Source of the DNA: Methylocystis sp. SC2
Lineage (GTDB): Bacteria > Pseudomonadota > Alphaproteobacteria > Rhizobiales > Beijerinckiaceae
Direction of reading: 5' to 3'
NCBI RefSeq assembly: GCF_000304315.1
Contig: NC_018485.1
Coordinates: 2,326,501 to 2,390,500 of the forward strand
DNA length: 64,000 nt
Below, piece after piece: positions 26,897 through 35,799 of this stretch. The position numbers and the translations under genes were made by a program. Under the pieces are notes generated by a model. That model saw only the letters and a list, made by a program, of their open reading frames with translations. It ran no database searches and had not been told where the DNA came from. Numbering within the stretch: the first letter of the stretch is position 1; each line of letters starts with the position of its first letter.

Positions 26897-28102
26897 ATGA
26901 CCGCCTTCCGCACTCTCGACGACGTCGACGTCAAAGGAAAGCGCGTGCTGCTGCGCGTCGATCTCAATGTGCCGATGGAGGACGGGCGCGTCACCGACGC
27001 GACGCGCATCGAGCGCGCGCTGCCGACGATCAATGAGATCGCCGAAAAAGGCGGCAGAGTCATTCTGCTTTCGCATTTTGGCCGGCCGAAAGGCCAGCGC
27101 CTCGATGCGGATTCGCTGCGCCAGGTCGTCCCGACGCTCGAACATTTTCTCAAACGCAAGATCGCCTTCGCCGACGACTGCGTCGGCGACGCCGCGGCGA
27201 AGATCGTCGACGCGCTCAAGGACGGCGACGTCGCCTTGCTCGAGAACACGCGTTTCCACAAGGGCGAAGAAAAGAACGCCGCCGACTTTACCGACGCGCT
27301 CGCCCGGAACGGCGACATTTTCGTCAGCGACGCCTTTTCGGCGGCGCATCGCGCGCACGCCTCGACGGAAGGCATAGCGCACAGACTGCCGGCCTATGCC
27401 GGCCGCGCCATGCAGGCGGAGCTCGAAGCGCTCGAATCGGCGCTCGCCCATCCGCAGCGGCCGGTCATGGCGATCGTCGGCGGCGCGAAAGTTTCAACCA
27501 AGCTCGAACTGCTCGGCAATCTCGTCGCGAAGGTCGACTATCTCGTCATCGGCGGCGGCATGGCCAACACCTTCCTGGCGGCGCAAGGCAAGGCCGTCGG
27601 CAAATCGCTATGCGAACATGATCTCGCCGGCGCCGCGCGGGAGATACTCGTCAAGGCCGAAACGGCGGACTGCAAGATCGTGCTGCCGATCGACGCCACG
27701 GTGGCGCAAAAATTCGAGGCGCATGCGCCCTCGCATATCGTCTCGGTCGATCATGTCGGCGAAAACGACATGATTCTGGACGTCGGGCCGAAATCGATCG
27801 CCCATGTCGAATCGCTGCTCGCTGCGTGCAAGACGCTGGTGTGGAACGGCCCGTTCGGCGCGTTCGAACTGCCGCCCTTCGACGAAGGCACCAACGCCGT
27901 CGCGCAGACCGCGGCGCGGCTCACCGTCGAGGGCAGGCTGCTCTCGATCGCCGGCGGCGGCGACACCGTGGCGGCGCTCAACCAGGCGCATGTCGCCCAG
28001 AAATTTTCCTATGTGTCGACGGCCGGCGGCGCCTTTCTCGAATGGCTCGAGGGAAAGACGCTGCCGGGCGTCGCGGCGCTCATGCAGTCTTCACAGCGCT
28101 GA
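26897..28102 (+). CDS. pgk: Phosphoglycerate kinase
   Basis: The 401-residue enzyme has the N-domain [17 protein letters not shown] and [10 protein letters not shown], hinge segments [15 protein letters not shown] and [11 protein letters not shown], and the ATP-site loop [10 protein letters not shown] plus [12 protein letters not shown]. Full length and intact. It is co-transcribed with gap; a short GC-rich hairpin with a TTTT tail around 26846-26872 lies between them but is weak. Confidence 0.98.
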   Translation: MTAFRTLDDVDVKGKRVLLRVDLNVPMEDGRVTDATRIERALPTINEIAEKGGRVILLSHFGRPKGQRLDADSLRQVVPTLEHFLKRKIAFADDCVGDAAAKIVDALKDGDVALLENTRFHKGEEKNAADFTDALARNGDIFVSDAFSAAHRAHASTEGIAHRLPAYAGRAMQAELEALESALAHPQRPVMAIVGGAKVSTKLELLGNLVAKVDYLVIGGGMANTFLAAQGKAVGKSLCEHDLAGAAREILVKAETADCKIVLPIDATVAQKFEAHAPSHIVSVDHVGENDMILDVGPKSIAHVESLLAACKTLVWNGPFGAFELPPFDEGTNAVAQTAARLTVEGRLLSIAGGGDTVAALNQAHVAQKFSYVSTAGGAFLEWLEGKTLPGVAALMQSSQR

Positions 28103-28121
28103 GACGGCGACTGCTGCGCCC

Positions 28122-28163
28122 GGTCGATCACATGATTCCATGCGATCGGGAAGCGCTCTAGAG
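28122..28163 (-). repeat. Dispersed repeat, partial copy D
   Basis: Read on the minus strand it is TAGAGCGCTTCC followed by GATCGCATGGAATCATGTGATCGA. It matches the first about 42 bases of copies at 24775 and 63857, in opposite orientation, and lacks the right half. Its TAG is the stop codon of the peroxiredoxin gene. Confidence 0.75.
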
Positions 28164-28643
28164 ATTGGCGAGCGTCGCTTCAGCGGTCGAGACCGTCGCT
28201 TCGCTCGAATTCTCCTCGACATTGATCCATTTGACGACGCCGTCGTCGATCAGCGCCGAATAGCGCTTGCCGCGCACGCCAAGCCCCGCGTCGGTCAGAT
28301 CGAGTTCGACGCCGAGCGCTTTGGCGAAAGTCGCCGAGCCGTCGGCGAGCGCCTCGATCTTGCCGTCGCCGCCCGACTCCTTCACCCAGGCGTCGAGCGC
28401 GAAAATGTCGTTGACCGCCGTGACCGCCACCGCGTCCACGCCTTTCGATTTGATCTCATCCGCCTTGGCGATGAATCCGGGCAGATGCTTCTTGTGGCAG
28501 GTCGGCGTATAGGCGCCGGGAACGCTGAAGAGCGCCACCCTGCGTCCCGCAAAAAAGTCTTTCGTGACGACCGGCTCAGGTCCATTCTTGCCCATGACGG
28601 TCAGCTTCACGTCGGGGAGTCGGTCTCCAGCTTTAATGGTCAT
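28158..28643 (-). CDS. Peroxiredoxin (Prx5/glutaredoxin-type)
   Basis: The 161-residue protein reduces peroxides with thiol electrons. The peroxidatic cysteine sits in PGAYTPTCHKKHLPGF, the Prx5 signature, and the middle shows AVTAVNDIFALDAWVKE and RYSALIDDGVVKWINVEE. There is no signal peptide, so it is cytoplasmic. The ATG at 28643 gives MTIKAGDRLPDV, the family's standard start. The TAG stop codon is donated by a dispersed repeat. Confidence 0.94.
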   Translation of the reverse strand: MTIKAGDRLPDVKLTVMGKNGPEPVVTKDFFAGRRVALFSVPGAYTPTCHKKHLPGFIAKADEIKSKGVDAVAVTAVNDIFALDAWVKESGGDGKIEALADGSATFAKALGVELDLTDAGLGVRGKRYSALIDDGVVKWINVEENSSEATVSTAEATLANL

Positions 28644-28812
28644 GCACAATCTCGCTCTGATTTGGGGTAAGGCCCAGACTAGATAGCGCGCTTCCCGGCT
28701 TTGTGTCGCCTGCGCGGCGCGACCTGCTTCCAGCGCACTTGTGAGCTTCGCCGAGGCGAGGCAACATGCGCAAGCGGCCGGCGCAGACGATTCGCCTCTG
28801 GAGGACGGGCCA

Positions 28813-29316
28813 ATGTCGGATTCTCGGAATGGAGGCGGCGGCGAGACGCCGCCCTCCGCATGGGTATGGAGCCAGTATCGCGCCGTGTCGCCTGATTCGC
28901 CTGATTCGCCTGCGCGGCGCGCGCCGGTCCTCACCAAGAGGAGCGTGCAAACGCCGCCGCCGCGGCCCGCATCCGATCCGCCGCCGCCACGACGCTCCGG
29001 CGGGAGCGGAGGCGGAATCGCCTTTTTGGTGGCGCTCGCAATTTTGACTCTTGCCGCGGCGACGTGGTGGTTCGCCGCCTCGCGGTCGCAGCCTCCCGCT
29101 CCCGATGCGCAGCCCGTCCAAGAGAGCGGGACGCCGAGCGCGCCGCCGCCCGAACCCCAGGTTGCGCCGCCGTCCGAAGCCGCTGCGCCTTCACCGCAGG
29201 AGGCCGCCCCGCCGGCGCAGCCTTCGCCGCCGGCCGCGGCGCCGTCCGACCAGCAGGCGACGCCGGGCGCGACCACCGGCGCTAAGCGGAAAAAGCCGAA
29301 GAAAAAGCCGCACTGA
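28813..29316 (+). CDS. Proline-rich single-pass membrane protein, unknown
   Basis: The 167-residue product was not recognised. After a proline-rich, positively charged N-terminal part (about 1-65, inside) comes one membrane segment (IAFLVALAILTLAAATWWFA, near residue 70-90). A long low-complexity Pro/Ala/Gln tail then ends in a lysine cluster (KRKKPKKK). GGAGG nine bases before the ATG at 28813 supports that start over the GTG at 28741. The composition is like TonB-type or wall-spanning linkers, but no TonB domain is present. Confidence 0.6.
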   Translation: MSDSRNGGGGETPPSAWVWSQYRAVSPDSPDSPARRAPVLTKRSVQTPPPRPASDPPPPRRSGGSGGGIAFLVALAILTLAAATWWFAASRSQPPAPDAQPVQESGTPSAPPPEPQVAPPSEAAAPSPQEAAPPAQPSPPAAAPSDQQATPGATTGAKRKKPKKKPH

Positions 29317-29339
29317 ACGGCCGCGCCGACGCGCGCGGT

Positions 29340-29774
29340 TCAGGTGCGCCAAGGATGCTCGGGAAGATCCCAAACGCCGAGCGTCTCGACGCCCGCCTGC
29401 GCGACCGCATGATCATTCTCGACGGCCGAACCGCTGACGCCGATGGCGCCGATCATCACGCCGTCGGCGTCGACGATGGGGAGTCCGCCGGGAAAGGTGA
29501 TGAGCCCGTCATTCGAATGCTCGATGCCGTAGAGCGGTCCGCCCGGTTGCGACAGCTTGCCGATCTGCCCTGTCGGCATGCCGAAGAACACGGCGGTCTT
29601 CGCCTTCTTCATCGCAATGTCGATGCTGCCGACCCAGGCGTCGTCCATCCGCTCGAACGCCTTCAGGACGCCGCCGGAATCGACGACGGCGATGCACATC
29701 TGCGTGCCGAGCTCCACGGCCTTCCGCCGCGCCGCGGCGATCGCCCTGTCCGCCTGTTCAATCGAAACATGCAT
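29340..29774 (-). CDS. HbpS/GlcG-type heme-binding family protein
   Basis: The 144-residue protein has the Haem_degrading (GlcG/HbpS) fold signatures: [19 protein letters not shown] in part, [52 protein letters not shown] and [13 protein letters not shown]. It has no signal peptide. Members bind heme or serve as small-molecule sensors; the exact role is unknown. It is followed on the same strand, upstream, by the tlpA-like gene, 71 bases away. Confidence 0.85.
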   Translation of the reverse strand: MHVSIEQADRAIAAARRKAVELGTQMCIAVVDSGGVLKAFERMDDAWVGSIDIAMKKAKTAVFFGMPTGQIGKLSQPGGPLYGIEHSNDGLITFPGGLPIVDADGVMIGAIGVSGSAVENDHAVAQAGVETLGVWDLPEHPWRT

Positions 29775-29845
29775 TCGCCGATCTCCCTTTTGAAAAAACA
29801 GGACTCCGGCCCCGCAGGCGGCACGCCGCGTCGCCGGCTTTGCGA

Positions 29846-30574
29846 TTAATTCGAAGGCGTCTCGAGCGCGCGGGAGATCAGCGCCTTGGCGTCCGCGCTG
29901 TCCCAGGCGGCGGGACCGTTCATCAGCCCGATCTGGCAGCCGTCAGGGCCGATCAGCAGCGTGGTGGGGAGACCCAGCGCTTTGCCCGACTGTTTCATCT
30001 CATAGAAGATGTTGGCCTTCGGATCGCCGTAATAGGTCAGCGACTTGACGCCGGTCTCGGCGAGAAACGCCCTCGCCCTTTCAAGACGGGTCGTATCGAC
30101 ATTGACGGCGACGACCTGGAAATTCTGCCCGGCGAAGGCCTCTTGCAGCCTGTCGAGCGCCGGCATCTCGGCGCGGCAGGGCACGCACCAGGTCGCCCAG
30201 ATATTCAGGAGCGTCGTCTTGCCCTTGAAGGAGGCGAGCGAAACCGGCGCGCCGTCGGGTCCGTCGAAGGCGTAGTCCGGCATCGGCTGAGGCTGTGTGG
30301 CGATCGTCATCGCCGCGACTTCGCCCTTGGCGAGATCCTTCAACGTGGCGGCGATCTTGGCCGATGTCGCGCAGGCCGCGTTGACGTCGGCGGCCGGAGC
30401 GGCGCTCTGATCGGCCGCGCCCGAGGGTGCGCCTTCATCCACCGCGCGTTCAGGCGGTTTCTTGCCGCCCATGCTGCCGATCACGTATAGAAACGCCACG
30501 CTTGCCGCGATCGTTATCAGGGCCGCCTTCGCGACAAACAGGAAAGATCGCGGGGGCGGCGGCGGTTTCGACAT
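29846..30574 (-). CDS. tlpA: TlpA-like thiol:disulfide oxidoreductase
   Basis: The 242-residue protein has an N-terminal membrane anchor (about 12-35), a linker with a cysteine (NAACATS), and a periplasmic thioredoxin domain with WCVPC in [14 protein letters not shown] and cis-Pro loop GLPTTLLIG. TlpA proteins reduce periplasmic cysteines, for example in cytochrome oxidase copper-site assembly. It is divergent from argH, the usual arrangement in Hyphomicrobiales. The 23-base gap to argH leaves the promoters overlapping the coding ends. Confidence 0.9.
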   Translation of the reverse strand: MSKPPPPPRSFLFVAKAALITIAASVAFLYVIGSMGGKKPPERAVDEGAPSGAADQSAAPAADVNAACATSAKIAATLKDLAKGEVAAMTIATQPQPMPDYAFDGPDGAPVSLASFKGKTTLLNIWATWCVPCRAEMPALDRLQEAFAGQNFQVVAVNVDTTRLERARAFLAETGVKSLTYYGDPKANIFYEMKQSGKALGLPTTLLIGPDGCQIGLMNGPAAWDSADAKALISRALETPSN

Positions 30575-30597
30575 CAGGCGCAGGCTCCGGGGATAAA

Positions 30598-31983
30598 ATG
30601 ACGAGCAAGATATGGGGCGGGCGCTTCAAAAGCGCAACCGACGCGGTTCTGGAGGCGATCAACGTCTCGATCGACTTCGACAAGCGCCTCGGCCTGCAGG
30701 ACGTCCGCGGCTCGCTCGCCCATGTCGCCATGCTCGGCGAAATGGGGATCGTGTCGCGCGACGACGCGGCGAAGATCGCCGATGGATTGGAGCGAGTCAA
30801 AGCGGAAATCGAGAACGAGCGCTTCCATTTTTCGCGCGCGCTCGAAGACATTCACATGAACGTCGAGTCGCGCCTTGCCGAGCTGATCGGTCCGGCGGCG
30901 GGGCGTCTGCACACGGCGCGCTCGCGCAACGACCAGGTGGCGACCGATTTCCGCCTCTATATCCGCGATCAGATCGACGCGCTTAACGTCGAGCTCGCCG
31001 ATCTGCAGCTGGCGCTCGCGACCCGCGCGCGGGAAGAGGCGGGAAGCGTCATGCCCGGCTTCACCCATCTGCAATCGGCGCAGCCGGTGACGCTCGGCCA
31101 TCATCTCCTCGCCTATGTCGAAATGATCGCGCGCGACCGAGGGCGACTGCGCGACGCCCGCGCGCGCCTGAACGAATGTCCGCTCGGCGCGGCCGCGCTC
31201 GCCGGGACGAGCTTTCCGATCGACCGCGCGATGACGGCGCGCGCGCTCGGCTTCGATCGCCCGACGGCGAATTCGCTGGACAGCGTCTCCGATCGCGATT
31301 TCGTTCTGGAGACGCTGAGCGCGGCGGCGATCTGCGCCACGCATCTGTCGCGCTTCGCCGAAGAGATCGTGCTGTGGACGACGCCGCAGTTCGGCTTCAT
31401 CGCGCTGTCCGATAAATTCACCACCGGCTCGTCGATCATGCCGCAGAAGCGCAATCCCGACGCCGCCGAACTCGCGCGCGGCAAATCGGGCCGCGTCATC
31501 GGCGCGCTTGTCGCGCTGCTCGTCGTCATGAAGGGCCTGCCGCTCGCCTATTCGAAGGACATGCAGGAGGATAAGGAAGGCGCCTTCGACGCGCTGGACA
31601 CGCTGTCGCTTTGCATCGCCGCCATCGCCGGCATGGTCCGCGACATGCGCGTCGACCGCGCGCGGATGAAGGCGGCGGCGGGCGCGGGCTACGCCACCGC
31701 GACCGACCTCGCCGACTGGCTGGTGCGGGCGCTGTCGCTGCCGTTTCGGGAGGCGCACCACGTCACCGGCCGCATCGTCGCGCACGCCGAAGCGCGCGGC
31801 GTCGGTCTTGAGGATTTGACGCTCGAGGAGATGCAAAGCGTCGAACCGCGCATCAACGCCGATGTCTGCGACGTGCTTGGCGTCGAGAAGTCGGTGCAAA
31901 GCCGCAGGAGCTTCGGCGGCACGGCGCCCGACAATGTGCGCGCCGCCGCGCAAGCCTGGCTCGACAGATTGAAGGACGAATGA
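30598..31983 (+). CDS. argH: Argininosuccinate lyase
   Basis: This 461-residue enzyme performs the last step of arginine synthesis. It shows [12 protein letters not shown] at the N terminus, [24 protein letters not shown], and the signature [14 protein letters not shown]. The upstream extension of the frame overlaps tlpA and was rejected. Its TGA overlaps the next ATG (ATGA), so the ThiE-like gene is coupled. Confidence 0.97.
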   Translation: MTSKIWGGRFKSATDAVLEAINVSIDFDKRLGLQDVRGSLAHVAMLGEMGIVSRDDAAKIADGLERVKAEIENERFHFSRALEDIHMNVESRLAELIGPAAGRLHTARSRNDQVATDFRLYIRDQIDALNVELADLQLALATRAREEAGSVMPGFTHLQSAQPVTLGHHLLAYVEMIARDRGRLRDARARLNECPLGAAALAGTSFPIDRAMTARALGFDRPTANSLDSVSDRDFVLETLSAAAICATHLSRFAEEIVLWTTPQFGFIALSDKFTTGSSIMPQKRNPDAAELARGKSGRVIGALVALLVVMKGLPLAYSKDMQEDKEGAFDALDTLSLCIAAIAGMVRDMRVDRARMKAAAGAGYATATDLADWLVRALSLPFREAHHVTGRIVAHAEARGVGLEDLTLEEMQSVEPRINADVCDVLGVEKSVQSRRSFGGTAPDNVRAAAQAWLDRLKDE

Positions 31984-32591
31984 ACGATATTGCGCCGCGA
32001 CTCTACCTCGCGACCCCGCCGCTCGCCGACGCGGCGGCTTTCGCGCCTACGCTTAACGAGGCGCTCGCGGCGGGCGACGTCGCGAGCCTGCTCATTCGTT
32101 TCGCCGATGCCGACGAACGCGGCCAGGAAGCGATCCTGCGCGCTCTGGCGCCCGGCGCGCAGGATAAAGGCGTCGCGGTTCTTGTCGCGGCGGCGCCCAA
32201 TGTCGCGCTGCGCGCCGGCGCGGACGGCGTCCATGTCGCCGGCTGCGGCGAAGCGCTTGCCGACGCCATCAAGAAACTCTCGCCGCGCTACATCGTCGGC
32301 GCCGGCGATATCGAGACGCGCGACGACGCCATGCGCGCGGGCGAGTTGAGCGCCGACTATGTGATGTTTTCGGATCTTGACCGCGAAGCGCTCATCGAGC
32401 GGGTCGCCTGGTGGGCGGAGCTGTTCAACACGCCCTGCGTCGCCCGCGCGGCGACGCTCGACGATGTCGCGCCGCTGGCGCAGGCGGGCGCAGACTTCGT
32501 TCTGCTGGACGACGCCGTATGGCGCGACGCCCGCGGTCCGGCGGCGGCGGTGGCCGAGGCGCAGGCGAAGCTTGAGGGAGAACAGCAGTGA
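31980..32591 (+). CDS. Thiamin-phosphate-synthase-like paralogue, probably non-catalytic
   Basis: The 203-residue TIM barrel matches the ThiE/TenI family in strands such as [36 protein letters not shown] and [12 protein letters not shown]. The catalytic motifs are changed: the QLR..K strand reads SLLIRFAD, the ND pair is lost, and GxSxH is [11 protein letters not shown] true ThiE domain is at 19782-21152. Such degenerate paralogues recur behind argH in the order; function unknown. ATGA overlap with argH. Confidence 0.75.
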   Translation: MNDIAPRLYLATPPLADAAAFAPTLNEALAAGDVASLLIRFADADERGQEAILRALAPGAQDKGVAVLVAAAPNVALRAGADGVHVAGCGEALADAIKKLSPRYIVGAGDIETRDDAMRAGELSADYVMFSDLDREALIERVAWWAELFNTPCVARAATLDDVAPLAQAGADFVLLDDAVWRDARGPAAAVAEAQAKLEGEQQ

Positions 32592-32611
32592 CCGGAGGGC
32601 GATCGAGCGAA

Positions 32612-32735
32612 AGGCTTCCTCATCCTGAGGAGGCCCCGAAGGGGTCGTCTCGAAGGACGAGGAAGCCGCTCACTCTTTTATTTCCATTCGCCCTCGTGCT
32701 TCTAGGCTCGCTTCGCTCGCGCCTCAGGATGAGGG
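32612..32735. repeat. REP-like palindrome pair before the SEL1 gene
   Basis: CTTCCTCATCCTGAGGAG, CCCCGAAGGGG, CGTCTCGAAGGACGAGGAAG and, after a T-rich spacer, CTCGCTTCGCTCGCGCCTCAGGATGAGG form the Rhizobiales extragenic palindrome of CCTCATCCTGAGG type. The last arm contains the ATG used as the start of the next gene. Confidence 0.65.
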
Positions 32736-33625
32736 CGAAGACCGAGCGATTGTTCGCGACGCTCGTGATCGTCGCCATTTTGGCGCCTGCCGCCCGCGCC
32801 GCCAATGATGCGCCGCCCGCGCCAGACTTCGCCTTCGGCGCCTATCAGCGCGGGGATTATCTGGCCGCGATGAAGGAGGCGAAGAAGCGCATCGCCGCCA
32901 ATCCGAAGGACGCGGCCGCGCTCACCCTTATCGGTCAGCTTTACCTCGAAGGCGCGGGCGTGGGGCGCGACCTCTCGACCGCGATGGAGTGGTTCAAGCG
33001 GGGCGCCGACGCCGGCGATAAAGAAGCGGCTTATCTCTACGGCGCCGCGGCGCTCAATGGCGCCGGCGCGCCGAAGAACCGCGCGCTCGCCCGCGCCTAT
33101 CTGGAAAAGGCCGCCGCGCAGGATCAGCCCGCGGCACTCCATCTTCTCGGGGAGATCGCGCTCGAAAATGAGGGCGCGCCGTCCGATTTCGGCAGAGCGT
33201 ACGACTATTTCCGCCGCGCCGCGGCGAAGGGGAACGCGGATTCGCTCTACGCGCTTGGCGTGCTCTACAAGACCGGCAGAGGCGTTCCAAAGGACGAGCG
33301 CGAAGCCGCGGAGTGGTTCAGGCGGGGGGCCGAGCTGGACTTCGCGCCGGCGATGGTCGAATTCGCCGTTCTCCAGTTCAATGGCGTCGGCGCGCCGCGC
33401 GACCGCGCCGCGGCGGCGCAATGGTTTCGCAAAGCGGCGGCCAAGGGCAACGCCGTCGCGCAAAACCGCCTCGCCCATATCCTCGCCGAAGGCCTCGGGG
33501 TCGAGGCCAATCTCGCCGAGGCGCGCGAGTGGCGCGATAAGTCGCGCGACGCCGGGTTGAACGATCCCTCGCTCGATTATCTCTCGAGCGCGTCCGCGCC
33601 GGCGAAGCCGAACGCCGTAAAATGA
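32729..33625 (+). CDS. Secreted SEL1-repeat (TPR-like) protein
   Basis: The 298-residue protein has a signal peptide (RLFATLVIVAILAPAARA) and about six SEL1 repeats of 36 residues, such as IGQLYLEGAGVGRDLSTAMEWFKRG-type units and YALGVLYKTGRGVPKDEREA-type units. It is probably a periplasmic scaffold for protein-protein contacts. The ATG at 32729 lies inside a REP palindrome and lacks a ribosome site; a TTG at 32750, right before the signal peptide core, is an alternative. It overlaps the next gene by four bases. Confidence 0.82.
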   Translation: MRAKTERLFATLVIVAILAPAARAANDAPPAPDFAFGAYQRGDYLAAMKEAKKRIAANPKDAAALTLIGQLYLEGAGVGRDLSTAMEWFKRGADAGDKEAAYLYGAAALNGAGAPKNRALARAYLEKAAAQDQPAALHLLGEIALENEGAPSDFGRAYDYFRRAAAKGNADSLYALGVLYKTGRGVPKDEREAAEWFRRGAELDFAPAMVEFAVLQFNGVGAPRDRAAAAQWFRKAAAKGNAVAQNRLAHILAEGLGVEANLAEAREWRDKSRDAGLNDPSLDYLSSASAPAKPNAVK

Positions 33626-34521
33626 GCGTCGGCGGCGCGAGCGCGGCGACGCGGCGGACCGTCGCCTTTCTTCGCCGTTTCGTTAAGCCGCGCATCTTGG
33701 CGTTGACGGCGCCTTTGCGCAGCCTCCAGCGGCTCTTCGAAATGCTGTCTCCCGAAGGGCGCGCGCCCTTCGCGAAACAGATTCCTGGCGATTGGACTCC
33801 TGCTTCAGGCAGCGCGATTGCGACGCTGTTCTATCTTCACGGCGGCGCCTTCCTCATCGGGTCGCCGCGGCTATTTCGTTATGCTTCACGCCTGTTCGCC
33901 CGCGCGGGCTTCGACGTCTTCGCGCCAGCCTATCGGCTCGCGCCGGAGCATGTTTTTCCCGCCGCGCTCGAAGATGTCTTGCGCGCCTATCGGACCCTCA
34001 TCGAGGCGCGGCCGGGCCCCTTCGTCATCGCCGGCGATTCGGCCGGCGGCGGGCTTGCGGTGTCGCTGATGCTGCGCATACGCGAGGAAGGCTTGCGGCC
34101 GCCCGTCGCCGCGGCGCTGTCCTCGCCCTGGGTCGATCTCGCCGCGACCGGCGCCTCGATGCGCGAGAATGAAAATCGTGACCCGCTGTTCACGCGCAAG
34201 GACATTCTGCTCGGCGCCCGCGCCGTGCTGGGACGCCACAGCGCCAGAAATCCGCTCGCGTCGCCGATCTTTGCCGATCTGTCCCGCCTGCCGCCAATGC
34301 TCGTTCACGTCGGCGCGGACGAAGTGCTGAGAGATGATTCGACGCGGCTCGTCGCGCGCGCGCGGCAGGCGGGAGTCGAGGCGGCGCTCGAGATCTGGCC
34401 TTGCGTGCCGCATGCCTGGCAGCTGATGAGCTTTCTCCCCGAAGCGCGCCAGTCGCGGGCGAAAGCGATTGCATTTTTTAAGGCGCGGGTCGCTCAGGCG
34501 CCCTCCAACGCGGCCGGCTGA
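33622..34521 (+). CDS. Alpha/beta hydrolase (HSL-type acetyl esterase)
   Basis: The 299-residue protein is of the hormone-sensitive-lipase family. The oxyanion motif is FYLHGGAFLIG (HGG). The nucleophile is in IAGDSAGGGLAVSL, the acid in HVGADEVLRDD, and the histidine in CVPHAWQLMS. No signal peptide is seen. It hydrolyses short acyl esters in related proteins; the natural substrate is unknown. ATGA overlap with the SEL1 gene indicates a shared mRNA. Confidence 0.88.
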   Translation: MSVGGASAATRRTVAFLRRFVKPRILALTAPLRSLQRLFEMLSPEGRAPFAKQIPGDWTPASGSAIATLFYLHGGAFLIGSPRLFRYASRLFARAGFDVFAPAYRLAPEHVFPAALEDVLRAYRTLIEARPGPFVIAGDSAGGGLAVSLMLRIREEGLRPPVAAALSSPWVDLAATGASMRENENRDPLFTRKDILLGARAVLGRHSARNPLASPIFADLSRLPPMLVHVGADEVLRDDSTRLVARARQAGVEAALEIWPCVPHAWQLMSFLPEARQSRAKAIAFFKARVAQAPSNAAG

Positions 34522-34546
34522 TCAGGCCTGGCCCCGGCCCGATCCA

Positions 34547-34981
34547 TCATTCGGCCGCCAGAGGCAGGTCCTCCGGCATGTCTCGACCCGAACGCGTGAG
34601 AAAGCGGCGGCACTGCTGCTCGCGATCATAGCCGAGCAGCGTGCCAAGCATGAAGTCTTCCTCCGGCGTGAGCGCGTTGAGCGGACGCGTGACGATCGAA
34701 CGCGCCACGGCGACGAAGGCGGGCCGGCCAAAGAAGAGGTTCACCTTGACCGGATTGAGCTCCTGGACGAAGTGATGGATGCCTTGCCTTTCCAGCTTGC
34801 CGAGCGTCAATTCCAGTTCCCGACGGCTAAGGGTCATCAGAAACAAGCCGCGAACGCCCCGCCCATATTCGTAGATGTTGTGATGGAAGAGCCGGAGCAC
34901 CGGCGCAGCATCGGCGCAGCGACAGCGCGTCGAGGACGGAGCTGGAGCGCTCTCGTCGATCAAAGTAACTGGCTCAGCCAT
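34547..34981 (-). CDS. DUF2023 family protein
   Basis: The 144-residue protein carries the DUF2023 core: FHHNIYEYGRGVRGLFLMTL, LGKLERQGIHHFVQEL, KVNLFFGRP, IVTRPLNALTPEEDFMLGTLLGYD (read in parts) and a cysteine before the end (QQCRRF). DUF2023 genes usually sit beside flavodoxin genes, as here, where the two overlap by 22 bases; a role with flavodoxin is therefore inferred. The first 25 residues are variable. Confidence 0.82.
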   Translation of the reverse strand: MAEPVTLIDESAPAPSSTRCRCADAAPVLRLFHHNIYEYGRGVRGLFLMTLSRRELELTLGKLERQGIHHFVQELNPVKVNLFFGRPAFVAVARSIVTRPLNALTPEEDFMLGTLLGYDREQQCRRFLTRSGRDMPEDLPLAAE

Positions 34982-35442
34982 GCGGTCACTCTTTTTTCGG
35001 TCATGCCGGACTGAGTGTCCTGGTCCAGGGCGAGGCCCACGAACTTGCCATCCCGATCGGCGGTGGAGCCGACATAGTCATAGCCGGAGGTTTCGGTGAA
35101 GCCGATCACCTGGGCCCCGAGCGCCGAGACCTCGTCATAGAGGATGCCCATCGCGTCAACGAAGGAGAGCGGATAGGTCTGCTGGTCGCCCGTGCCGAAC
35201 AGGGCGACTTTTTTGCCCTTCAGATTGGCGTTGCGCAGCTTGTCGATGTTCTCTTCCCAATCCGTTTGCAAGGTGCCGTCGCCATAGGTCGGAGAGCCCA
35301 GGATCAACAGATGGCAATTCTCGAAGTCGTCGATCGTGGCGTCCTTGATGTCCACAGACCGTCCCTGGCACTTCTTTGAAATTTTTGAAGCAACCCCCTT
35401 CGTCGCGCCGCCGTCGGAACCGAAGATGACCGTGATGCTCAT
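34960..35442 (-). CDS. Flavodoxin (long-chain)
   Basis: The 160-residue FMN protein has the phosphate loop IFGSDGGATKGVA, the aromatic FMN loops SPTYGDGTLQTDWEE and GTGDQQTYPLSFVDAMG, and the 20-residue insertion of long-chain flavodoxins (SGYDYVGSTADRDGKFVG, shown in part). Such flavodoxins replace ferredoxin under iron limitation or feed nitrogenase and IspG. A GGGAGAGG ribosome site precedes the ATG. DUF2023 follows, overlapped. Confidence 0.93.
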   Translation of the reverse strand: MSITVIFGSDGGATKGVASKISKKCQGRSVDIKDATIDDFENCHLLILGSPTYGDGTLQTDWEENIDKLRNANLKGKKVALFGTGDQQTYPLSFVDAMGILYDEVSALGAQVIGFTETSGYDYVGSTADRDGKFVGLALDQDTQSGMTEKRVTAWLSQLL

Positions 35443-35799
35443 GCCCGCGCCTCTCCCGCGAATTGGACGATGAAGTCAGCGGTTAAGCCAAGAAAAGCCT
35501 GAAGAGCCATTCTACCTAAGCACACGCTGCCGATGAGCCGTGTATAGCGCAAATCTATTGATCATAAAATTCATATATTCTGGAATGTATGTAATGACAA
35601 ATGTTGTTACTTTGTATTTATTGTAATTACGAAGCGCAAACTTCTCCGAACGGACGATCCGGCTAGCAGGTTCTCATCGAAAAAGTCTGTCAACTTTTTC
35701 GGAACCTGCGCTGAGGCGCTGAGGAGCGGCCGCACGGACGGCGTCACTGGGCCGCTGGATTGGATGGCTGTCGCGGGAAGATCGGCGTCGCCGCGCGGC
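35443..35799. other. Long intergenic region with AT-rich block
   Basis: No gene is seen. Bases 35560-35635 are strikingly AT-rich for this genome (TAAAATTCATATATTC, TTTGTATTTATTGTAATTAC). They lie about 120-190 bases upstream of flavodoxin and could hold its regulatory sites. TAGAAT on the minus strand (about 35509-35514) is a possible -10. No sigma-54 site and no clear NifA or Fur box could be made out. Bases 35665-35713 are a partial dispersed repeat. Confidence 0.6.
35665..35713 (+). repeat. Dispersed repeat, partial copy C (right half)
   Basis: AGCAGGTTCTCATCGAAAAAG then TCTGTCAACTTTTTCGGAACCTGC matches the right half of the copies at 24775 and 63857. Only about 49 bases remain. The inner part AAAAAGTCTGTCAACTTTTT can form a hairpin. 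Confidence 0.75.

Noticed and set aside
35443..35700. Sigma-54/NifA promoter for the flavodoxin gene
   Set aside because: No GG-N10-GC element at suitable spacing and no paired TGT-N10-ACA sites could be made out.
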